A stretch of 64,000 nucleotides of DNA from NCBI GenBank assembly GCA_003260075.1, contig QLIY01000402.1, positions 1-64,000 of the forward strand. The letters run 5' to 3'. Made by a program: the position numbers and the translations under genes. Below, piece after piece: positions 34,544-46,152 of this stretch. The notes under the pieces are model-generated. The model saw nothing but the letters and a program-made list of their open reading frames with translations. It was not told the origin of the DNA and made no database searches. Position 1 is the first letter of the stretch, and each line of letters starts with the position of its first letter. This stretch comes from Phallusia mammillata (Eukaryota; Chordata; Ascidiacea; Phlebobranchia; Ascidiidae).

Positions 34544-35899
34544 ATTTAAAGAAGATAAGTCCCTTTTCAATGGCCTTGTCAACTGCGTTCTCAACATAAC
34601 GGCGAGACAATGTAAAAAATTGGCCAAATTAGATTAACAATTTCCCTTTAACCTATCCTTTCGTGCATTGATCTCCCTTTGTTACATTTACCGCCAACAA
34701 ACATGTCCCTGTGGGCTAAATGTGTCAGCTGTATAGCACCTTGTTCTTTAGCAAAGCTTTTACAATGTTTTATTTGAAACTATTTAGAAGAAACTTAAAA
34801 GCAAGTTTTTGTTCAATCTCAAGAACAGTTACTCATTTAATTCAGGTCTATATTTTACAGATGCAAAGCAAAGGTGATAAGTGTGGTGATTCTCCTGGTT
34901 GTCTTTGCTGTGGCGTCATTTATTGCCAACATTACAGTTCTTGTGGTTTTCATCCACAACAAAGCCTACAGAAAAAAACTTGGCGCACAAGGCTTTTTCA
35001 GAACGGCTTTCGCAGCCTTGGAACTCTTACTTGCAACTGTTGTCGTTTCTCTGTCTACAGCTAGTTTGCACAGAACAGCGTCGTTTGGATATTTGACTGA
35101 ATGCCAGCGGGAATCAATTACAAGTTTTTCTTCTCTTTATCCTAATGATGACAATACCACAGGGGAGAGCACCGTTAGGGACCGTCCCGTTTTTTCCCGC
35201 GCTTTTATTAACACAAACGGATTTTTACTATCCTTTGCAATGATGTCACGATCTAGTTTTTATGTTCTGGCCTGCCTGGATAGATTTTTTCTTGTCTGGA
35301 AACCTTTACGGTATCTCCACTCTAAAGCACTGACATTTGCAAAACGATGTGGAATTATTGTCGTAATTTTCGCAGCAATTTTATCAGCCTTACCTATCAT
35401 CATACCAGCTTGGTCCTATAAGATCATTTTCGCTATTATAGTGGTCCCTAGTGCTGATTGGGCTCCCTACGTTTGTACTGCGTTCCTGGTATTCCTGGTG
35501 TTTTTAATTTGGACAATTAACTTAGCTGGCATATATATTGCAGTTTGTCGCGCTAAAAAACGGGGTGCCATTGACCTAGATTTCGAAATACGCCTGGCCA
35601 AGACATTGATATGTACAGCGCTGGTGTACACACTACGATGCCTACCTATTATAGCACTTGGAGGAAAAGAGATTTCCCCCTTTGAAGTAACTGTCGACAA
35701 CCTGCGGGAAATCAAGCACTATTTAGTGGGGAGACAAGTCGCGTTTGCCGGTCTAGTGTTTTTTCTTTTTACAGGATTTTTTGACTTTTTTCTGTACAAT
35801 TTCCGATGTTCTGAGTTTCGTTCGGCGTCAAGAATGGTTGCCCAACGACTAAATAGTAAAATTCGAAGTTTGTTTTGTTGCAAATGTTGTACAAGATAA
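33413..35899 (+). CDS. Rhodopsin-like seven-helix receptor with cysteine-containing ectodomain (GPCR 2)
   Basis: Two clear exons. 33413-33884 encodes the ectodomain (CNLTEKHFRREFHIG..DPCVQVALYDEDKQCDYVEIL..MCGIIWCGMD). 34861-35899 encodes the seven helices to the stop. They join in phase (CMQTQ-CKAKV). Helix 1 is VVILLVVFAVASFIANITVL, helix 3 ends ACLDRFFLVWKPLRY (DRF for DRY), helix 6 has TLRCLPI and helix 7 has FFDFFLYN. The near-identity with GPCR 1 over ectodomain and helices, in opposite orientation, shows an inverted duplication. The first exon is uncertain (candidate 32977-33073). It probably acts at the cell surface. The ectodomain matches no family I recognise, and EDKQCDYVEIL is the most conserved block. 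Confidence 0.75.
34288..34455. repeat. Palindromic element with TATAGGACGTCGAAACGTCGG ends
   Basis: ATTCCGACG..GACGTCCTATACA at 34288-34313 is the inverse of TGTATAGGACGTC..ACGTCGGAAT at 34425-34451, a 165-base hairpin-forming MITE-like unit in the GPCR 2 intron. The same end sequence recurs at 55318-55352 next to another G run, and in part at 52489. Confidence 0.65.
34462..34542. other. 81-base poly-G run
   Basis: Eighty-one uninterrupted G directly after the palindromic element, in the GPCR 2 intron. In context with the other G runs of this window, this is most likely a placeholder or sequencing artefact rather than genomic DNA. Long open frames across it (poly-Gly or poly-Pro) are meaningless. 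Confidence 0.8.
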
Positions 35900-36965
35900 A
35901 CGTTTTGCTGTGGCCAACTGTAATGGCATAAATCACTTGGTTGAAACCATATGTTTCATGTATCACGTACGAGTTCTGGTACAGCAACAATTGCTTGCTT
36001 TTTAAACCGTTTGTGAAGAGCATTTGTTGCTTAAAATTAAATCACTAAACGCAAATACCATAATCAATGGACCTTTCCTTCGTTTTTTTACATCGTTTTT
36101 CATTATTTTGTTTTAATATTCACACCCGTGGCAAAATTAATATACGGTACATGGTCATTTAACGTGCAGCTAATTGTTTTCAAACTTGACAAATGTGGTT
36201 TGTAAACAACCAAGCATATGGTTGCAAGAAAACCCAACAGACGGCCAAAATGATCATTTAGTTTACAATAAACGTGGGAATTACAATAATTCAGTTATGT
36301 CAAGAAGCTGGATAGTTTGGTTAATTTAGAAATTAACATTGAATTGTGATTGAGTTTGAATAAATTAAAGAGTAGATATAGACACCCAAGATTATCGTTA
36401 GGGTCTGCCATGTTGGTAGAGCCAATGATTTTGATGCAAAAGATTTGGGCCCAGAGTTTCAAATAGGCCTAAAATTGGGCCCGAATTCAAAAGAAAGCTT
36501 AAATTAGGCTTGAAAGTTACATTTACCAAGGTAGAATCATCACAGAAATGTGGCTTAGTGTGCATCGAGGTCCAATTTAAGCCCGTTTTATTCAGACTAA
36601 AGCTCAAACACCAACTAAAAGGCCTATTCCGGGGCTCTAAATAAGTCATTAATTCCTATGTGTGCTTGGAATATACATTTTGTTGCTTTGAATGTACATC
36701 GAACACAACGGTTCTACTAAACCAAAACAACAGCTGACTAATAACTCAGGATATCAACATCCCTTTTTACACAATAGATCCTTTTGCTTACCATAGATAT
36801 ACCTATTCCATCTTTTTCCTACAGTAGAAACAATTCAACATATAATCACGTTACACTGAATCATCAAATGTGTTTGTGTTGTTTTGTTTCTGTTCAGTTG
36901 TTTTTGTACAAAGCCATCAGTTAGTTGTGTATTATCTTTAAAGAAACATAACTCGAAAAGAAAGA
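35900..36965 (+). promoter_or_regulatory. Spacer, with conserved 5' flank of the first ZP gene at its end
   Basis: 35900-36640 holds the 3' flank of GPCR 2 and no exon that I can see. About 36678-36795 aligns with 46663-46785 upstream of the second ZP gene: TTTTGTTGCTT.GAATGTAC, AACGGTTCTACT, GACTAATAAC.CAGGATAT, AACATCC and TTACACAATAGA blocks in the same order. It is probably part of the shared promoter. Confidence 0.5.
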
Positions 36966-39900
36966 ATGATAAGAAACACATTACTTCTATTGTGCCTTTT
37001 TGTGTTTCTGGTACACGGTAAGTTGATGTTTTTCGCTTTGTGTAAACATTTTGCCGCCATAGTAATGCATTTTTATCTAGGTTGTCATGACAAACGACGC
37101 CGAAAACGCGCCTTAGATGAACTCAATCTTTTCTTTGACCAGTGTATGGCCGATAACGGTATCCCTTTTTCGTGGCAAAGTGTCGTGGATTATGTTATTG
37201 ATCACGGATCTTGGTACTATGCAGGCGAATTGTCCTGTGATACACAGCCGTAAGTTCACCATAAACCTCTGCTTATTTGCATGTTAGGTTGCAATTGGGG
37301 ATGGTACCTAACCAGTGGTGGGATTCAAATTTTTTGTCAGACGGTTCTATCACAAAAGTCAAATTTTTGTGATGGTTCTTGTACAAAAAGTCCATTGACA
37401 GTTGCCCGTAATGCTAACCGGTTCGCTGATCTCATAAAACTTCGTAAGACGGTTCTATAGAACCGGTGGGAATCGGCTGAATCCGACCACTGCACCTAAC
37501 CCTTCTTCTAAACGTAATAAATTTGGATTTGTTAATTTAAAGCGTTTTATTACTTTTATAGTTTTTACTTTTGCATAACATTTACTTAATAGTACACCAT
37601 GCAGGCTTATTAAAGGCGTAACACCGAATCAAGCCGTTGTCCTAACCGTTACCATATTGCTTCTGACGTGGTTTCGAATCAAACAGGAGGCTAGAGATTA
37701 CTTGCTTATGGCTTGCTTAATTTTTTGTCAGCCGGTTCTGTTACAAAAAGTCCATTGACAGTAACCAATAGTGCTAACCGGTTCGTTGATCTCATAACAT
37801 GTGAACCGGTGCGAACCGGCTGAATCCCACCACTGTATATATGTATCTTATCATTCACTTCATGATGTAATCCAAAACCCTAGGCCAAGCAGAGTCAATC
37901 GTTATACACAGTATTAACGCTACAAATTTGCACAAAAGATATATTGCACCACAAGGTTTATGGCATCTTCAGTTCTTGTTATCGAATAAAACACTGTGGT
38001 GTATATTCTTTTTGTGTGTAAATCATATTAAACGTTAGTTTATTTAAATTCAGAACTGAACTACTGGAGGCTGGATGCTGGATGGGGGCTTTAAATTTCT
38101 TGCTTGTTGGATATGATCTGACTGTGGCGAAAGAATGTGTCTGTAAATATTTGCCGAATCTTGGAGACCGGAAGGATTGCTTTCAGAGTAAGGGACTCTC
38201 CTAGTGGGTAATTTGGTTGACACTTTAGTCATTTACATTCGTATGTTTAATCACAAGCTTGATTGACGATCCTTTAAGGCTTAAAGTTTAAGCCAATGGT
38301 GAGATTCAATTTTTTTATCAGCCGGTTCTATCACAAAAATCATATTTTTCTGCCGGTTCTTTCACAAAAAGTCTATTGACAGTAACTAGTAATGCTAGCC
38401 GGTTCGCTGATCTCTTAAAATTTCGTGAGACAGTTCTATAGAACCGGTGCGAACCGGCTGAATCCCACCACTGGTTTAAGCATAAGTTTACGCTTTAGGT
38501 TATTGTAAATTCGTTAATTTGCTTTAAATGTGTGGTTTGCAGATACTAAGCTTAAATTATAAATACTGCAAGTTTGCATCACATGTTATTACTGCACTAT
38601 AACTGAATTTATGGACATCAAGCTCAATAAACCCATATTTGTATTTATGCATTCAACTTTAAATCGCTTTTTTTAAAAAAAAACATGTGATGTAACTTAA
38701 TTGCTTATAGTTTAATGTAAGTTCTGTTGTAGATGTGAAGAGACGTAAGAGATATGTTGATCAAGGTAAATATTGTTACTTTTTTGTAATTGTGAAAACA
38801 CACTCTAAAATGCTGTCGTTCCCAAAAAATACTTTTTCGCCTGGTCTGCAGTTCAATTTCTATTTTTTTGCTCATGTGTTGACTTTACTACTATGGCTCT
38901 ATAGTCGGTTTCTGATGACTTGACTTGGAATAAGGCCGATTAACCAACAGGTTTAGTGCTGGTGAAACATAGTTGTATGTGCTGTGTATTTCGCGCCTTG
39001 TAGTTGTAACTCATTTCGTACCCTGCGTTTTAATTGCACGATTTGCATTCTGGCGCTGTTTAAGCTAATTGCTGAATTATATTGCTATATAAACCGGGCT
39101 CGTTTTGTTTTGCTTAGTCTAAATCATTTGCTCTGATTAGAAATACAATCTTAAGTAGACAAGAACTATACCCGAACCGAACTTTTTAAAAGCAATGTCC
39201 GAATTATGCCTGAAAGTTGGGCAAATTGCAGCACAAATGAGGCCAAGTGCAAAGTAAGGCACGAATCAGGTCCGTAATATGAAACCACAAGTTCGAACCC
39301 GACCCGAAAAACCAGGCCGACTTTTCACTTTATGGCAATATTTACGTTTATAGAGGTCGGGCCACAGTGTATACTAAAAATCCAGTTTATAATATGAAAA
39401 TGACATAAGGTATTTGCAGTGATTATCCTTTTTGTAGATTTCGTAAACGACGTTTACATATTAGTTAACTAAGCCCAAAATGAAACACAAAATTAAAAAA
39501 GAAACATTTACAAGATACAGCGCAACCGTTTTTTTATTGTAGATATGCTACCTGTGAACGACGAAGAATGTCCTTTCGTTGATCCGCTCGTTTATGCGAG
39601 TGCTGTACGGGAAAGATACAACTGTGAGCCTTATGACAGGACGACAGAAGATTTTGAGTCGGTTATTGACTTCGTCCGTCAAGAAGGACTTTGTAGTCGG
39701 TCAGTTAAAATGCTCAATTTCCGCTTTTTACATTTACATCATTTATTCTTTATTCATATTTAACTTTGCACGCCATTTTTGGATTGTACCTTACTTTTAT
39801 TAAAAACAGTGATATCTTTTAAGGAATAGAATATTTAACTGCCGTTTGGAAAGACTTCATTTAAAATTTTAAGTGGATTGTATTTTACTTTATTTAAGTA

Positions 39901-42900
39901 TTACCTAATGACGGTAGAGACTTCCTTTAAAGCTTTATGTTTACCCGTTTGTTTTACCTTCAAACCAGTGATGGATTTAAATTTTTTCGGTTCTATCACA
40001 AAGTCATATTTTTCAGCCGGTTCTGTCACAAAAAGTCAATTGACAGTAACCAGTAATGCTAACCGGTTCGCTGATCTCATAAAATGGTCAATTGACAGTA
40101 ACCAGTAATGCTAACTGGTTCGCTGATCTCATAAAATTTCGAGTGGACGGTTCTATAGAACCGGTACGAACCGGCTGAATCCCAACAGTGTTTGTATTTA
40201 GTAATTATTATCACAGACGGTTCTATAGAAACGTTGCGAACCGGCTGAATCCCACCACTAACAATATATATTCAAAACCATGTGTGCTTAATTAGGGAAT
40301 TTTTTATGTGTTTGTGGGTCTAAATATATCTACGTCGTGTTTTATATGATTGCCTTGCAGAAATTGCACGTGCGACTTGTCTTACACAAGCACAGTAAAC
40401 AATTCAATCAGTCTCCCTTGCGAGAACTGTTGGCCTACTCGTCTCTATGCAATGGCTAAGACAGACTCGCCTTTAAAAGAAATTCTGCTAGAAATCACTT
40501 TGGATCTAGGAAATACAGGTTTTTTGAAAGGATTTTGTTTTTTGTGTTAGAATATATAATTTGTTTTTGTTGTATTTAATATGTATTAGATTGACATTAG
40601 TGCTTTACTCTTTTTAAGGTTTACAACCCTTCATTTTATACAGACTTAATGAGGCAACTTAAGCAACATCTCAATTATTTGACGCCAAAAGTAAATCCAT
40701 TTCACAAATAAAAACGTTTTGCAATTTTCCAGCTATTGTGTATCACTGCAAGTGAACAGAATTTCTAAAATTATCTAACATTTTTTGGTATTTATATTTT
40801 ATAGGCTTTTAAAATTTAACAAATATATAAGTTCCACCCCTTAGTTCATTTTGTTTTTAGTTTTGTTTAAAAATTAAATATTCTAGTTTATTTTAGGCGA
40901 AGTTGAGCCAACTACAGTTGAATGTCGTCACGATCATGTTTTCGTTCAGTAAGTACGACTAAATATAATCTGTATGTGAGTGCGTATACCAGGGGTGTCA
41001 AACTCAAACAACTTTGAGCGCCAAAACCAAACTTTCAAGTAAATCGAGGGCCGCACTAACGAAACATTTGTCACAGAGTAACATGTCAACAACAAAATTG
41101 CATGATTAAAAAGCAAATTTATTATTAAAAAGCAAAAAGTTTATTAATGTTATCAACTAACTTACATTCAACGTAAACCTTTTTGTCTTGGGCCTGGCTT
41201 CACACCCCGCCACATTTGTGCTGCGATTTCACTAAATTTAGGGCCTGATTCGCGACTTGTTAAAAAATGTCAGTTTCGAACCGGGTACCATGCTTGGACC
41301 TTGGGTTCGAGTTCCAGTTTCGGGCCTACCTACAACTCTACTGATCACCAAAACGCCCAGATGTTAGCGCTACTGCGCAGACTAGGAAGCTTTGAACAAA
41401 TGCGTCCTTTTCAAACGTCTTAAGCAACGTGCGCTAAATACAGATGCTTCAAGTTACGGATAAACTGAAGCTTTCAGTGCACCTAAATCAATCTGTGTTT
41501 TTCGTGTTGCAATGTATTGCAAATAATATCGATTTCGCCGATTTAATGGCATCCTCAGTTCTCAGCAAGAAATAAAATTAAGTTATTTAGGCAATAAAAT
41601 ATGTAAAATAATAATAAAAGACTAACACAACGACAACACACTCCTCGGCAACTAAAACAAACGTTAAAAACAAAACGACACGAAAAAACAAAAAAGCTAA
41701 TTATAACTTATCACAGCGTTGCCAAAGATAGAAGAGACCAGATGGAAATGGCACCTGGAGACCAGCTAGTGATTTCAAGCGAACATGTTTCGACTGTTAC
41801 CCACCTTGACCCACAATGCATTGCGTCATCCAACTACGATTTCTATGTACCTTTGACCGACTGTGACGTCAGCATTACGGCAAGTTTCAATTTGGAACAA
41901 TATTTGTTTTTATGTTCGCCTTTTTTCAAGTTAATCAAAATAACTTTTCATAGAATTTGAATTTGAATTTGAACTTATAGAACGGGCTTGATTAGGGCCT
42001 GATTTATACTCGGCCTCATTGTTCCGTAATTGCACCCAAGTTTGGCTTTGTTTCAAAACAACCTTTAACTTTGGGCCTACATTTCGGACAGCTTAATACT
42101 TTTTGCCCAGAGTATATTTCTATCGTGTAACTTTTCTAAAGCTCAATAAACATTTGGAGAGCCATGAAGCCAAAGCTAATGCTTAATTTACATTGTTAAA
42201 CCTTTTGCTTTCAAATGTAACAATTCTAACCTTTACCAAAAATTGTGGTTGTTGACAGCAAAATGGACTGTTCACGACATTTTCCTTCACAATAAGACCT
42301 GCCTCTGTGGATTTTTCTACTGTTGTGAGATTCAGCTTCTTGGGTGTATCTTGTGTTTACAACAACACAGCTGTCATTGATTCACAAATCACTCCAGTTT
42401 TGTCGTAAGTCTCTCTTTAAAATTTAAATAACCTCTTAAAGCAGCCCACTGCAAACCAGGCCCATTGAAGGGTTATACCGAATCAGTGGGTCACCAAGCA
42501 TTCCCCGTATGGCAAGGCGTAAGCTAGAAAAATCTTGCCTGCGGAGGGATTCGAACCCACGACAGGAGTCCTTCAGGGACTTGCGCTCTAACAACTGAGC
42601 TACATAGGCTCAGCGGTGAACCCGTAGAAAGTCAGATCACAAGCACCGTTGCCTGCCTCGTATGCTGCACATGTCAGCTTCCTAGTTGTGGATCGCTGGA
42701 TTGACCAGTATCAGTTAAGATGAACATAAATTCATAACTGGGATCAGCCCTGAAGCGTCTATACAGACTACCGATCACGACACACTCATCTATAAATCAC
42801 AGTACGCTAGGCCCATTGAAGGCGTTATATCGCATAGACACTTTAGGGCTGAAGCCAACATTTATGTTTATCCTCTTGACATGTGAATACATTAAAATTA

Positions 42901-45900
42901 CAGAGAAGAGGACTTTCTTTTAGAAACTAAACAAGGACAATTTATGTTGACAATGGAAATTTTTGAAGATGATTTCACAACCCCGCTAATCTCTACAATC
43001 ATTGTCCCTGACTTTGTGAACGTTGCTGTGGAATTGCATTCCATTAGTCCAGGGTTTGTAACAGAGGTAAAAAACATCAGTGTATTACTTCATGGAAATA
43101 ACTTTGCTGGTGTAAGGAACACCAGTATTTTGCCACTGTTTACACGTACAAATAAAACTTGTCAGGAAAAAATAAATAAAGAAAGTCCTCACTTTTATCA
43201 AAACTAGAGATCTAAAATATTATATTCTAAAATGTTGTACTTTTTTATCTTCAAAATCGATGTCAATTTGCCCGTTTTAATTTTGAATTGGACTATTCAA
43301 TCACCAACCTTTCGTAGAGCTTGATAACATCATGTTTCTTTACTATAGAACATACCAAATACTATATATTCGACAAACTCATTTTTGTGTCTGATTTGCT
43401 GTGTATATGTCACAGCAAATTCATGTTTTTAACAACACAAACCTAACTAAAATCTGGCAAAAAAATCTATTATGTTAAATGTGGGAAACTTATTCACATA
43501 TTTTCGTTTCGAGTTTCTCTCTACTTTAAACAGATATTGGAATGTTGGGCCACCGATCATAGTGGAACAGACAGACACTACACACTCATAGAAGATGGGT
43601 CAGTAGATAATACTTAGAAATAAGTGTATTCGTGCCATTTTTCTGTCTGGGGCAGCTGCATAATTAAAAAAACAAACATACAAAGATCTTAGAATCAAAG
43701 AAAGGCGTTAAACAATATTTGTGTTTTTATCAAAACTGTTATAAATAACACCATGTTGCGTATGGTTCCACGCCTTTGAAATAGTTCTGCGTTCCTTTTC
43801 TTTATTTTGTGCCAAATTTTGTTCAGTTAAGCAATACCAAAGAAAAATACAAGGCCTATAGGCGGGATTAGAACTTTATCCCAACTCAGTTTCTTTAAAA
43901 ATTATGTTGGCACGTTAAAACTTGGGTATCTGGCTCAGAGCTGTAAGTCGGGCCGGACTTTTCGGACCGGGTTCAGGCTTCGGTTTCTTCAAAAAGCGGG
44001 CCTGACTTTGCACTTTGTGTCACTATTTTTTGCATAAATTTAACTAGCTAAGTAGCTGGTTGCTGGACGGCCTAATGTCAAACAGTCTTAAAACGCCTTG
44101 TTCGTGATAAGTTGTTTCTATTGTGTTTGTTGTCTTGGTTTTTTCTGGGGCTGTAATGTCTAGGTCTGTCGATCAAACTTTCAGGTCTAACCGGGCTTCT
44201 CAAAAAACAATTCGGGTTCAGGCTTCAATTTCAGGCCCGTTTACAACTCTGTTCTAGACGGAGTTAGTACTTTTAACCTTCTTAGTTTCTTTATCAACTA
44301 TTAATATTGTTGATAACATATTCTGCTCCCATATCTATTCCACGTTTCAAAACTAGATTTATTTTCACAGACTTCCGGCCGGTGGTGAATACTTAAACGA
44401 GCCAGCCGTTGTGATTCTCTGTAACCGGGAACAACCCATTGCTAAGTTTAAATTCCGCTCATTTGTTTGGCCAAATGACTGGAACAGCGTCGTGTTCATC
44501 TATTGTAGGGTCAACGTCGCATTAGAGCCTGACAGACTGGTAAGTGTAACACAAAGTATGTGTGTTGTAATCAGTGATGGGATTCAATTTTTTGGTCAGC
44601 CGGTTCTATCACAAATGTCCTATTTTTAGCCGGTTCTGTTACAAAAATCCCGTAGACAGTAACCAGTAATGCTAACCGGTTCGCTGATCTCATAAAATTT
44701 CGGACGGTTCTATAGAACCGGTACGAACCGGCTGAATCCCAACAGTGTTTGTATTTAGTAATTATTATCACAGACGGTTCTAGAGAACCAGTGCGAACCG
44801 GCTGAATCCCACCACTGTTTATATAATCACTGATTACCACCTGCGTTCAACCAGCGCCGGTTTCGGGCTTAGGTTTCATGAAAAACGGCTAAATTTGGCC
44901 CTGATTTAACACTTCAGTTGAGTTGAGTTTATTACGCTTGGTGAAAAAACACATAGAGACACAATTGCACTGAACAATTACCAAGCCGGAAATAGCTGCG
45001 TTAAGACGTTATGGGGCGCAAGAAAAGTTGATGGCACAATTGGTGGATCATGATTAAACACGCTGCACCTGCACCGTTACAATACTTTTTTCACATTTTC
45101 ACAAATTTTCGGGCCTCCCATGGGAGTGTACAGCCTCAATTTTTTATTGAGTGCCCAAATACAATTAAACGTGTTCAGACCGAATGCTACACCTTTTTAT
45201 AACCGAAGTTAAATTTAATTTTTGTCACAAATTTAATGTGTAATTTACCACACAGAGTTCACATGGGCAAGGTCGCAGATCGATTCAAACCAATGAAAAG
45301 ACTAAACTTCTCAAATCCGGTCCAATTGTTATTTCAGCAAACAAAAATAGCTGCAGTCAGGTAAAACATTCTCAGTTCGTTGATTGTATTCACATTGTTT
45401 TTGATGTTGACCAGTGTATTTTTTAATAATGTAACATGTTGTGCCTTGTCTTAAAAGCGTATAATTGCATTCATGTTGGTCTATGCAGAAAAATGGTGGT
45501 TGTAGCGACATTTGTGCGACGGCGAATGGAAACACCATATGTTTGTGCAACCCTGGACGTAGTCTCGGAGCAGACGGGGCGACTTGCTATGGTATGGAAG
45601 TGAAGAAAACAAGTGCAGTTGAATAATCTAAACTTAAAGTGCCAAAGAATTGTATAGTTTACATATTTCCTACGAACATTGTAAAAATCAATGCATTGCC
45701 CACTGTTTTAATAAAGGTTATAACGCCTTGTAATAATTCAGCACATTTATGCTCAACCCCTAAAAACCCGCACTTACCAAGAACCTTTTACGTCCTAACA
45801 TTTTCCCGCCAACCAAGCAAACTCACTTTATTTTTACCGACATAGTCTATTTATACAGTTTGGACATTTAATTGAACGTTTGTATAAATCGTCTAAAAAA

Positions 45901-46152
45901 TAGGGGTGGCGTAAGCCTTACCAGATAAATAGTAGCTAATAGGTGTTTCTGTATAATAGTTTCGTTTAACTAAATCCCACGTTATACGTCTAATAAACCT
46001 AACTTTAAAATATTTTGTATGTTTCAGAGGAGCAATTGCAACAAGAATACAAGACAGCCATTCTCATTATAATCATCATTGTTCTGCTGTTGGTGGTTAT
46101 AGTTTTATTCTGCGCTTTTTGGAAATTAAACTTCAAAAAATATGGAAAGTAA
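36966..46152 (+). CDS. ZP-domain transmembrane protein with EGF module and cysteine-rich insert (ZP gene 1)
   Basis: Fifteen exons: 36966-37017, 37081-37249, 38054-38187, 38733-38765, 39543-39699, 40361-40518, 40897-40948, 41717-41879, 42259-42404, 42904-43066, 43534-43598, 44371-44539, 45256-45360, 45489-45591, 46028-46152. They total 597 codons plus stop with every phase matched. Order: signal peptide; HDKRRRKRALDEL (furin-like basic site); cysteine helix-like region; a 33-base micro-exon encoding VKRRKRYVDQ; a ~105-residue cysteine-rich module of unknown family; a ZP domain (VECRHDHVFV..DPQCIASSNY..ECWATDHSGTD..CRVNVALEPD); GQGRRS basic site; EGF-like module (NGGCSDICATANGNTICLCNPGRSLGADGATC); membrane helix; nine-residue tail. 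ZP domains polymerise into extracellular matrices or coats. The intron after exon 8 has a GC donor. Its paralogue is at 46900-57484. Confidence 0.85.
37313..37492. mobile_element. hAT-like MITE (CAGTGGTGGGATTCA family)
   Basis: Ends CAGTGGTGGGATTCA and GAATCCGACCACTG. Target duplication TACCTAAC / CACCTAAC (seven of eight). It lies in intron 2 of ZP gene 1. Confidence 0.85.
37720..37835. mobile_element. 5'-truncated hAT-like MITE
   Basis: Interior and right end of the CAGTGGTGGGATTCA family (GTCAGCCGGTTCTG to CACCACTG) without the left end. It is internally shortened and lies in intron 2 of ZP gene 1. Confidence 0.7.
38294..38473. mobile_element. hAT-like MITE with exact 8-base target duplication
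   Basis: Element of the CAGTGGTGGGATTCA family (left end slightly decayed, CAATGGTGAGATTCA) flanked by GTTTAAGC at 38286-38293 and 38474-38481. It lies in intron 3 of ZP gene 1. Confidence 0.88.
39966..40260. mobile_element. Composite hAT-like MITE
   Basis: Related to the same family, with an internal duplication (two CAGTAATGCTAAC..TGATCTCATAAAAT blocks) and a tail GTTTGTATTTAGTAATTATTATCACAG that is shared with the copy at 44572-44817. It lies in intron 5 of ZP gene 1. Confidence 0.7.
40990..41080 (+). mobile_element. hAT-type left end, fragment
   Basis: CAGGGGTGTCAAACTCAA and the following GAGGGCCGCACTAACG are a typical left end of hAT-family elements in animals. No matching right end was found, so this is a fragment. 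Confidence 0.5.
42465..42840 (-). mobile_element. tRNA-derived SINE, best-preserved copy
   Basis: On the reverse strand 42612-42540 reads GCCTATGTAGCTCAGTTG (A box) and GGGTTCGAATCCCTCC (B box) at tRNA spacing. Inverted arms extend on both sides (CCATTGAAGGGTTATACCGAATCAG on the left, CGCTAGGCCCATTGAAGGCGTTATA on the right). The flanking arms mark it as a SINE rather than a tRNA gene. It lies in intron 9 of ZP gene 1. Confidence 0.7.
44040..44255. repeat. Dispersed GGGCCT-rich repeat, copy 2
   Basis: Closely parallels 49685-49915 (CTAAGTAGC..AAAACGCCTTGTTC..TATTGTGTTTGTTGTCTTG..GGTCTGTC.ATCAAACTTTC..CAGGCCCGTTTACAACTCTG). It lies in intron 11 of ZP gene 1. Further degenerate GGGCC-rich stretches lie at 39190-39340, 41190-41340, 41975-42100, 52915-53120, 53650-53830 and 56200-56400. 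Confidence 0.6.
44572..44817. mobile_element. Composite hAT-like MITE
   Basis: CAGTGATGGGATTCA start, CCACCACTG end, with the same internal extra segment as 39966-40260. It lies directly after exon 12 of ZP gene 1. Confidence 0.75.
44929..45083 (+). mobile_element. ~150-base dispersed repeat (CACAATTGCACT..CACCAAGC family)
   Basis: Same family as 3290-3450, 3880-4030 (-), 4893-5045 and 47283-47442. Conserved words are TTATT.CGCTTGGTGAA, CATAG.GACACAATTGCACT, AATAGCTGCG, GACGTTATGGGGCGCA and GCTGCA.CT.CACCGT. An internal inverse pair, GCTTGGTGA / TCACCAAGC, could form a hairpin. Confidence 0.65.

Noticed and set aside
34155..34637. Open frames with long poly-glycine or poly-proline over the 81-base G run
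   Set aside because: They exist only because of the G run, have no splice or family support, and the run itself is probably not genomic.
42540..42612. tRNA gene on the - strand
   Set aside because: A and B boxes are present, but the sequence sits inside SINE arms that recur elsewhere, and the anticodon stem is not convincing.
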